From assembly GCA_027596945.1 (NCBI GenBank), contig JADGJH010000723.1:1-14974 (forward strand): a stretch of DNA of 14,974 nt, in the 5' to 3' direction. The DNA comes from Physocladia obscura. Its lineage: Eukaryota > Chytridiomycota > Chytridiomycetes > Chytridiales > Chytriomycetaceae. The notes beneath the pieces were generated by a model. It saw nothing but the letters and a program-made list of their open reading frames with translations, had not been told where the DNA came from and searched no databases. Numbering within the stretch: the stretch's first letter is position 1; every line of letters starts with the position of its first letter. The position numbers and the translations under genes were made by a program. Of the stretch, positions 1 to 6,767 are shown in pieces.

Positions 1-170
1 TAAAATATAAACTATTTCGTTTAACATTTAATATTGTGCATTCAGTTTGTATATCTAAATATAATTTCATTATATTTGTTTTTTTTTTCTTTATTTTCAT
101 ATATCACAGCAAAAATTCACAGGGCTGCTTTCATGTCAAAGAAAGAAGAAAAAAAATTTTGGTGCTCATT

Positions 171-1150
171 TCATTTCAAATAACAAATAGCACTTGCATA
201 GCTCACGGAGCTGTCACGTGGATCAACCACTTTGCTTGACTGAGCATACTTTGTAAATGTAATTTCAAATAACGAATCCGTTTCCTCGAGTCCTTTACTT
301 TTGTTGACTGCCGCAATAGTGTGTAGAAGCAATAAAATCGGGTTTCGTCCACAGATTGTGTTTTTTGTTTGCGTGAGGTAAAAAGAGAAAGCTGTAAAAT
401 TTTGTTGTTCGATCAAAGTCATAGCTTGCTTGTCCAAGCTCTCAATATATTTATAAATTGGAGTTTCTGGGTAACCGACGCGCGGAGAGTAAGAAAACCG
501 CTTTCCCCAATGGCAAAAGTCTGATGAAACCACAACAAGGATGTTTTCTGTGGCAAGATAAGGGGCCAGCAGACCACCATAAAGCGTAGCCTTCGTAGGA
601 GAAAGGTTCCCGACAAGAATGGGAACAATGGAGTAATTGCCATCAGGACGAACATCGCTGAGCAGTTTTTTGATGAAAGGAAGGTGCATTTCGATGCTGT
701 GTTCGTCTTCGTCGGTGGCACGGTCCATTTGACCAAAGAGACCAGATGCGTTTAAGGCGGCGTTTACGTTTGCGTCTACTTTGAGTGGCCCAAGCGGTGT
801 CGCGTACTCAGCGCAGAGTGAGAGAGCACAGCCGTCCAGATACGTGTGGTGCGACGGACCCAACACAACGACTGTGTCCGTACGCACACTCACTGATCCC
901 AAATACGCGTGCGCTGCCGTCGACCCGCTGTACGCAAATCCCGCGTGGCTGTTTGGTTTGTCAGTTGGAAGTATCAAACAATTATACAATCAATCGGCAC
1001 TCACGGCGCAATCACTGCTCGGATCCGAGGGTTATTGCTTGTAATTGCTGCTGCAGCTAACCAGCTGTCCAAATTTTCCGCCAGCTCATCTCCGTCCGCT
1101 GAGTACCACGATCCCGCATGGGAAGCTGTGCGTGTTGGTCCTGTTTGCAT
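171..1150 (-). CDS. MEMO1: Memo family protein (MEMO1-like), two exons
   Basis: Exon 1 is 1150-1005 and exon 2 is 948-171 with stop TGA. They are joined by a 56-nt intron (GTGAGT donor, ACAG acceptor) that splits a proline codon and restores the conserved IAPHAGFAYSG. The predicted protein is 307 aa, close to human MEMO1 (297). Visible family signatures, in order, are SHAGSWY near the start, PHAG, GPSHH, DEDEHSIEMHLPF, SSDFCHWG, TICGRNP and DSSVSYA at the C terminus. The Memo fold resembles class III extradiol dioxygenases. Family members are linked to ErbB2-dependent cell motility in animals and to redox or copper-related roles, and the biochemical activity here cannot be read from sequence. 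The start ATG is the only one that gives the normal N terminus. It lies 44 nt downstream of membrane-gene relic A, so its promoter must overlap that relic. The gene looks intact. Confidence 0.95.
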
Positions 1151-1194
1151 CTTTTTTTTTTAAGTGAAAAAACGCTGCGCCACCAAAACCTTTA

Positions 1195-2080
1195 TTATTT
1201 CTTATCACCCTGCAAACTTGCTTGCGATTTTTGAATGACTGCATTCAGCGCGATATTTTCAACGGCAACAATATTTTTACTTGTGTCACTAATCGTTTGC
1301 TTATTTACTGCACGCAATCTCAACTTCATTGTCAACGTAGCTCAAACCATGGTGAAAAAAACAAGTGACATAAGAAAACTCCACCGTTCTGATGCATATC
1401 TAGACGAATCAACCAATGCAGTGCCATATATTATCAGAGCTGCCATTGCAAAACTGCTTGACACGACACCATGTTGCGCGATTACCACAAAATCTATTTT
1501 GATGTCAGGTACAAATGCGACTGCTAGCAGTACGTCAAACAGTATAAATACTATGCGCGTTGATAAACACGATATAGTATAGCAGTATTCTGCAATTTCA
1601 TTGTCGGCAAAGCAAAATATTAATTCTGCTGCTACTTGAGATACACCCAGGAAAGGTACACAATTTAGAAATAGCGAGATTCGTTTGAATACCTTAGGCC
1701 ATTGCCAAAGTACAATATCCTTGGATCTGTTCCATGCTATTTTTTTGTTAAAAATTATTGATGGAAGGAAAATACAGAACAAAGATATTAACTGTTAGAT
1801 ACCAAAAATGATGTAGGAAACGTCAGTGATAGAGAAGCTCGTAATCTCAATTGCCGTAAAATATTGGTGGTGTTGTTGTATCCAGTTGATGTAGTTGCTG
1901 TATGTGTTAGTTGTGCATAAAACGCACAGCGAAAAGTATGGTGTTGAACATGTTAAGACTTTCGCAGAGTAGACGAACAGCAACTGCCACAAATTGGATG
2001 AAACTAAATCCTGCAGTTATTCCTTTTATCGAAACTGCAACCAATGTGAGTCCTATTGCGACAGTAGTGACGTTTGACAA
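1195..2080 (-). pseudogene. Broken copy A of tandem multi-span membrane protein family
   Basis: This is a paralogue of the intact gene at 3028-3942, with the same two-exon layout: exon 1 about 2080-1803, a 66-nt intron 1802-1737 (GTATCT donor, AATAG acceptor), and exon 2 1736-1195. Reading against copy B shows four defects. The start codon reads ATTG or TTG where the paralogues have ATG. A net deletion of about 14 nt near 1943 shifts frame just before FSLCVLCTT. About 11 residues are missing in frame from the loop before FVVIAQHG. A TGA at 1342-1344 stands where copy B has a tryptophan codon (VW in the last membrane segment). After that TGA the same frame still matches copy B (KLRLRAVNKQTIS, then ALNAVIQKSQ). 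The good conservation outside the lesions suggests fairly recent loss. The family itself is unrecognised. Confidence 0.85.
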
Positions 2081-2590
2081 TGGTTCAGAATTATTTTTTT
2101 TTCAACGATCAAATCTGACTATTCAAAAAAAATTTCGTTTTCAATTTTAAAATAAAATTTTATCTCCTTTTTTACTTTGCTGAATAATTGGGGAAATAAA
2201 ATCGATTTTTGAATGAATTATAGTGTTTTTTGGGTTCAAAAACTCACTGAAATGCAAAAAATAAATTTGCTGTCTGAGCCTTCAAACTGCCACAATATTG
2301 TCCCCACATGAATCAAACTGCCGGATATTGAGTAAATCAAAGCTTATTTCAAAATCTTTAAAAAAAAAAAAAATTTGTTTTTTAAATAGAAATAGAAGAA
2401 AGAAAATAGAGAAATATACGAACTTCATGTGGTGTCATTTTTCCACTATGCTGGCCAGCCTTGCTCCGGGACAAGACAAGAGGAAAAAAAAAGGGCTTCC
2501 TCAGTTCAAAAAAAAAAAAGAACTCACCGTATTGATATCCAGTCGCCGTACTTGAATAATACTGACAAAATAGCTACGATTCACTAAGCA

Positions 2591-2612
2591 TGGCCCATGT
2601 TTGGCCCATGTT
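2591..2612. repeat. Tandem direct repeat, two perfect 11-bp units
   Basis: The unit TGGCCCATGTT occurs twice without a gap (2591-2601 and 2602-2612). It sits just past the stop of the possible decayed exon at 2612-2767. It could be a small replication-slippage duplication or a paired binding site; nothing in the sequence decides between them. Confidence 0.7.
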
Positions 2613-2767
2613 TACAAGCCGTGACTCAGTGTCATGTCCTTCGCATTCACAAACCTAACGTTAACATTAGCAAATTCACAGCCATTTGCTTTTTGAATCC
2701 GATCGTCCGCCTCATGCACGTGCGTCACCCTGTTGGTCCTCACTTTGTAACCGCAAACTTTGCGGCC
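2612..2767 (-). pseudogene. Possible decayed exon, weakly PP2C-like
   Basis: A 51-codon minus-strand open segment with no ATG, ending at TAA. It carries a protein-like stretch: RVTHVHEADDRIQKANG, then FVNAKDMTLSHGL. The order resembles the part of PP2C phosphatases where a DH/E-rich stretch and R-I-x-x-A-G-G are followed about 20 residues later by a T/S-R-x-L-G-D motif. A neighbouring frame also reads GDARA, reminiscent of the PP2C GDSRAV motif, about ten codons upstream. No full domain is present, the final GD is absent and flanking frames are closed. It may be a relic exon or chance. It has clearly higher GC than the surrounding DNA. Confidence 0.2.
2751..2765. repeat. Short perfect inverted repeat (7-bp arms, 1-nt spacer)
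   Basis: CCGCAAA, a single C, then TTTGCGG. It lies inside the GC-richer patch of the intergenic region. A palindromic protein-binding site is possible, but a chance palindrome of this size cannot be excluded. Confidence 0.5.
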
Positions 2768-3027
2768 TCAAAACTGTCGCGCTGTTGGTATGTAAAAATT
2801 TTTTCTTCCAGTATTAAATGAAAATTGCACCTACCAACATAATATATTATTTCTGTAGCCAAAAAATTGAGCAAATAGAGAGGATAGTTTGCTGAAATTT
2901 TATTTTCAGTATTTTTTTTGTAGAACATTTCTTTTTCTTTTCAGCATTCGAAAATAGGGGATTTGGTTGTTTTCAGAATCCATTCTCTCAAAATCTATAA
3001 AATTATTATTTAAATTGGCTATTGTTT

Positions 3028-3942
3028 TTAATGTTTTTGAGATTCTCGAATAGCTGCATCAAGGGCTAAACTATCAGCACCAGTATCTTTTGTGAGATTT
3101 GCAATTGTTTGCTTTTTTATCGTTCGCAGTCTCAACCGCATGATAATTAACACAACCCAAACCGCATTAAGGAGAAAAAACACAAAGCCCAACAAAATAC
3201 TCCAGATTGCGCCTGCAAATTTTGTTGAAATCAACAGAGCAATACCAAACAATACAAACGCGGCAATTTCAAGACAGCTTGATAAGATCCCGTGCTGAGC
3301 AATAACCACAAATTCTTCACGTGGAACTCCACCGTCGTGTCCTATTTGCCGCAGGTACCAAGCAAATGAAACAGCTAAAAAGGTGTCAAACGAGAAAAAT
3401 AGGAGACTCGTCGATACACATGATATAATAAATATATATCTTCCTGCAGTTCCACCAACAAAAGCTTCCATTAATCCCGCTAGAATTTGCGAAGTGGCCA
3501 GCAATGGTATGAAACGCAAAAAAAATGCAATTGGTTTGAAAATTTTAGGCCATTGCCATTGTATTATATCCTTAGATCGATTCCAAGCTTATGTTTTGTT
3601 GTTTGATTCGTGTTTTTTTGTTAGTCAAGTATTTTAGACAAATTCCATACCAAAAACGATGTAACATATTTCAGTGATGGATAAGAACGAGAGTTCAATT
3701 GCCGTAAATATCGGCGGCTTCGGTTGTCCACCGAAAGTATAGTTACTCCATGCGTCGGTAGTGCATAAGACGCAAACTGAAAAAGTTCCCAAAGCTAAAA
3801 TCGCGCTGAACAAGTTAAACCCATCCCAGAACAAAAACGGAATAGCCATTGTTGCAAATTCAATAAAACTTAGCCCTGCAGTTATCCCTTTTATAGAAAC
3901 AGCAACCAAGCTCAGTCCTGTTGCAGTAGTGGCATTTTCCAT
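3028..3942 (-). CDS. Predicted seven-span membrane protein, intact copy B (unrecognised family)
   Basis: Exon 1 3942-3651 and exon 2 3587-3028 (TAA) flank a 63-nt phase-1 intron (GTATGG donor, CATAAG acceptor). The product is 283 aa. Hydrophobic segments lie near residues 10-37, 43-61, 78-98, 116-140, 148-173, 191-217 and 224-246, followed by a basic tail starting RLRLRTIKKQ. The N terminus is only about nine residues and carries an NAT glycosylation sequon. WNRSKD follows segment 3, and EEFVVIAQHG precedes segment 6. I chose ATG 3942 over the in-frame ATG at 3978 because copies A and C align from this point with equally short N termini. The layout (short glycosylated N terminus, seven spans, charged motif after span 3) would fit a receptor-like protein, but I recognise no known family and claim no function. 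It is the only one of three adjacent paralogues without lesions. Confidence 0.85.
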
Positions 3943-4255
3943 TTTTTTAATTTTAAATTTTTCGTTGTTGCTGCACAAAATTATAGTTAATAAAACGAGG
4001 ATAAAATTGCAGTTGTTTTTTGCTTCTTTCTCTTTTTTACTGATTTCTTTTTAGGTTTAAAAACGTCCAACACATGATCCGATTACTCAGAATTTATGTT
4101 CGAAAATTTGAAGGATAATTTTATGTTGCCTGAAAGCAGGAAAAGAAATACAGGAAGACGTGAGTCCAATAATAATTGCACCTTTTAAATAATATTCGTC
4201 TGTTGAATGTAAACGCATAAATATTTGTTGCATTTTAAAATTTTTTTTCCTGCAA
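3943..4255. promoter_or_regulatory. Upstream region of copy B
   Basis: About 310 nt between the stop of copy C and the start of copy B, both on the minus strand, so it should hold the copy B promoter and the copy C 3' end. It is A/T-rich with no gene-like open frame. I found no specific motif that I would name. Confidence 0.4.
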
Positions 4256-5099
4256 TTAATTTGAGGTCAATACTTTTTTCGAGTCCACAATGTCACGCAT
4301 CCGCTTTTTGTGCTCAATCAATCTTATTTTTATCACTATCAGCGATATCCACACGTTGTTTATCGCAAAATACATGGTTGCTAGCAACAAATTCCACCTA
4401 TCACCAATTAAGTTTGGCGTAGTTGCAATTGCTGTTCCAAATATCACAATTGCCAGAATTCCAAATCCACTTGCCACAATCTCCTGCTCGGCAATCATAA
4501 CAAACTCTACTCGCGGAACACTTTCATTGTTTGTTGAATATCGCAAAAACAATAAAAAGCACCCAAAAGACAGGCGTCAAAAGCAAGTATAATCAGCCCT
4601 GTTGTAAGAATGCACACTTCAAACAGAATTTTGATGCCTCCAGAACCAGAGAATCAAGCCGGAAGAAATTTGTGCCGAGGTAAATAACGATATAGGCCAC
4701 AGAAGTGTAGACATGTATTTGAAAAGTGTTGGAGATTGCCAGCTTATCACATCTTTGGAACGGCACCATGCTAAGATATATAATTTAACAGAGATGAAGG
4801 AACACAAAAATTTACCAAAAACAACATGTGAGGCTTCAGTTATAGATAAAAACAGAAATTCCAGAGCTGTAAATATTGGCCATGGTCGATCTTTACCAGA
4901 AATAAACTCACTCTAAAATTTCAAAACACAAAGTATACACATTGAAAACGTTCCAGGGTAAAACTACGTTGAAAATATTTCTGCCTTCGATCAGCAAAAA
5001 AGGAACGGAAAACGCCGAAAATTCAATGAAGCTGAGACTTGCTGTGATTCCCGTCACATATATCGCAGTAATTGAAATATCCGTTTGGTTGCCACTCAT
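4256..5099 (-). pseudogene. Broken copy C of tandem multi-span membrane protein family
   Basis: Paralogue of copy B with a good ATG at 5099 and N-terminal sequon NQT. The conserved intron is 4815-4771 (45 nt, GTAAAT donor, CTTAG acceptor, same phase 1), followed by AWCRSKD. Against copy B, frame is lost near 4965. A TAG lies at 4913-4915 after TFSMCILCVLKF. Frame then shifts near 4640-4645 and shifts back near 4546-4559 at A-runs. Between these last two points the original frame has TGA at 4619-4621, while the shifted frame keeps the paralogous fifth membrane segment (FEVCILTTGLIILAFD). The C-terminal part is open to 4256 and matches copy B (RVEFVMIAEQEI, NNVWISLIVIKIRL). The first two defects would both vanish if 4967-4913 were spliced as a 55-nt intron (see findings), but the later double shift remains, so it is most likely non-functional. 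Confidence 0.8.
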
Positions 5100-5342
5100 T
5101 GTTTCGCTGACAATAAAGAAAATTATTTTTGGTTTTTTTTTACAGAATCACTTAATTTAAGAGTAGACGTTCGCGGTCGCAGTCTTTATCAATGTCATAC
5201 GACAGCTTTATTTTTTTCATCGAAGCCCATGTTATTGCTTGTTGATTATTTACAGCAAATGTGTCCAAAATAAAGTTTCGATGGGTTCATTTCAATTGAA
5301 ATCAAGTCGATAATACTTAATTTTTAGAAGTTAAGTATTAAA
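5100..5342. other. Intergenic stretch upstream of copy C
   Basis: About 240 nt that must contain the copy C promoter. On the minus strand an AATAAA hexamer lies at 5212-5207, a possible polyadenylation signal for transcripts from the aldo-keto reductase side. A perfect AT-rich inverted repeat (5311-5340) lies at its upstream end. No gene is visible. Confidence 0.45.
5311..5340. repeat. Perfect 10-bp inverted repeat with 10-nt loop
   Basis: TAATACTTAA (5311-5320) and its exact reverse complement TTAAGTATTA (5331-5340) flank the loop TTTTTAGAAG. Pairing stops cleanly at both outer ends. It overlaps the end of the possible coding fragment at 5343-5545 by position only. It could form a weak AT hairpin near a transcript end or be a remnant of a small inverted-repeat element; no target duplication is visible. 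Confidence 0.6.
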
Positions 5343-5545
5343 TTATAGGCAGTGGAAAACATCATTTGGCAGCCCCAGACTGTGATGAGATGATGTAAAC
5401 ACGATACATTTATGGTTTGTCCCCCGAATTGCTGCGAAACAAGTTCTAAAATTCTCTTGGTGTGAATCATTAAAGGCCTCCTCATCGTCAAGCTTCCGGT
5501 CATCACCAGAATTAATAGCAAGCAATTTGTAAAATTCAAAGTTTT
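5343..5545 (-). pseudogene. Unidentified coding-like fragment downstream of the reductase relic
   Basis: About 66 codons are open on the minus strand after the reductase stop, ending at a stop near 5343. It reads FEFYKLLAINSGDDRKLDDEE, then FRTCFAAIRG and KCIVFTSSHHSLGLPNDVF. The residue mix is charged and varied, unlike the A/T-driven peptides of the surrounding non-coding DNA, so it may be an exon or relic of another gene. No start codon or clear splice sites define it, and I do not recognise the family. Confidence 0.25.
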
Positions 5546-5564
5546 ATTTTTCTTTAGCAATAGC

Positions 5565-6669
5565 TCACTTCCAAGATAGCGCAAGATTTGCTGGAGAATA
5601 TCTTTCACCAACAACTGGAATTTCGCCAAAATTGATCTGATTTCCGCATTTTCATCTTCCGTCAGGATGACCTTCAATGCCCCAAGTTCTCTTCCAATCT
5701 GGAAATCCTTTTTGCTCCAGGAATTGGAATAATATGTGGGCCTTGCGCAGCGACCCAAGCAAGCGTCAACTGTGTGACTGTGCATCCTTTTGTATTCGCG
5801 ATCTTCTTCAATGCATCCACAAGTTTTAAGTTTTCGGCAAATGCATTGCCTTGAAATCGTGGTAAAAATCTGCGCATGTCGTTTGGCTCAAAGTCATCGA
5901 TAGATTTGTATTGACCAGTCAAAAAGCAAAGTCCAATTGGAGAAACTATGATATATATCAGACAAAAAATTATGATTAAGCAAACTCACATGTAACTACA
6001 ACAATTCCAAGCTCTTTACAAGTATCCAAAACTCCGTTGTCTTCGATTAAGGTTGTCCAAGGCGAGTATTCAACTTGCACAGCTGCAATTGGATGTCCTT
6101 TATGTGCGCGTCTGATTGTTTTCGCGCTGGCTGCAGAAAGACCTATGTATATGACTTTTCCTTCTTTGACAAGCTCTGCCATTGCCGCAACTGTCTTCAA
6201 TTGGAGTATTTGGATCGACTCTACAGGTTAACAAAAAAACAAAAAAACTGAACGCAAGTTTCCCTCTTATAAAGAAGTATTATTAAATACCTGTGTTGGT
6301 AATAGAGATCAATGTTATCAACTTCGAGTCTTTTGAGAGATTCGTCGCAACATTTCTTCACATATTCAGGCTCGCCTCCGATCACTGGTGGATTCAAGGC
6401 TTTAAATCCAAATTTCGTACAAATGAAAACTTTCGCTCTGTTTACATTGTTTTAGGCCAACCACTCGCCAATTAGTTCTTCATTATACCCGTTTCCATAG
6501 ACATTGGCTGTATCAATGAAAGCAACATATTCGTCGGCAATGCGTTGCAAGACAGCAAGACTTTCTGCGCGATCCGCTATTTCATACGATTGACTAAGGC
6601 CCATTGCTCCATATCCAATCCGTGGTACCAACGGCCCTTCAAAAAGCTTGGTCTTTTTTTTTTTATCAT
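5565..6669 (-). pseudogene. Decayed aldo-keto reductase (AKR, YakC/AKR13-like)
   Basis: NADPH-dependent reductase of the aldo-keto reductase superfamily. Three exons are recognisable: about 6669-6291, 6220-5990 and 5945-5565, with introns of 70 nt (6290-6221) and 44 nt (5989-5946). Conserved pieces in order are [69 protein letters not shown] and IIPIPGAKR. The usual catalytic Asp, Tyr, Lys and His codons are all still present. Lesions: an in-frame TAA at 6452-6454 directly after GEWLA, where related enzymes usually have Lys; a frameshift near 6194-6198; loss of one G in the run at 5680-5683; and a 1-nt loss near 5614-5618, after which VVGERYSPANLALSWK and TGA are read. No in-frame ATG precedes the first block; an ATG at 6669 is out of frame across a ten-A run. 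It cannot encode a full enzyme as it stands. Confidence 0.85.
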
Positions 6670-6767
6670 CAAATGTGAAATTTTGCTCAAATTTTTGTCC
6701 CAATCTATGGGGATAAAGCAAAGTTGACCAATCATTTGAAATTAATTTCAACTTGTTCAATATTTTT

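Larger units (their letters stand above)
2081..3027. other. AT-rich intergenic stretch between membrane copies A and B
   Basis: About 950 nt downstream of copy B and upstream of relic A. Most of it is A/T-rich with long A and T runs (for example around 2359-2372 and 2508-2519) and no convincing gene. Base composition rises toward GC between about 2590 and 2790. That part holds a short direct repeat, a 7-bp-arm inverted repeat and one minus-strand open segment that may be a decayed exon, listed separately. I saw no tRNA or other structured RNA. Confidence 0.6.

Noticed and set aside
785..1163. Several plus-strand open frames opposite Memo
   Set aside because: They are antisense shadows of the Memo exons, where the minus-strand product matches the family end to end.
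2081..3027. tRNA, CRISPR array or transposon in the large gap
   Set aside because: No cloverleaf elements, no spaced repeats, no terminal repeats with target duplication and no transposase-like frame were seen.
3943..3978. Upstream in-frame ATG of membrane copy B
   Set aside because: It would add a lysine-rich N-terminal tail absent from copies A and C, which align from the ATG at 3942.
5311..5340. Inverted repeat as a bacterial-type terminator
   Set aside because: The genome is eukaryotic by introns and genes. The stem is entirely A/T-rich with no role that can be assigned.
6452..6475. Very short intron that would remove the TAA in the reductase
   Set aside because: The only GT...AG pair spanning it is about 24 nt, well below every other intron in the window (44 nt or more).
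1195..6669. Frameshifts and stops as sequencing errors
   Set aside because: About 8 kb of flanking genes (Memo, M1, ARG4, Fyv10, LRR) show no such errors, and several lesions are substitutions or multi-base deletions. Individual homopolymer indels still deserve read-level checks.
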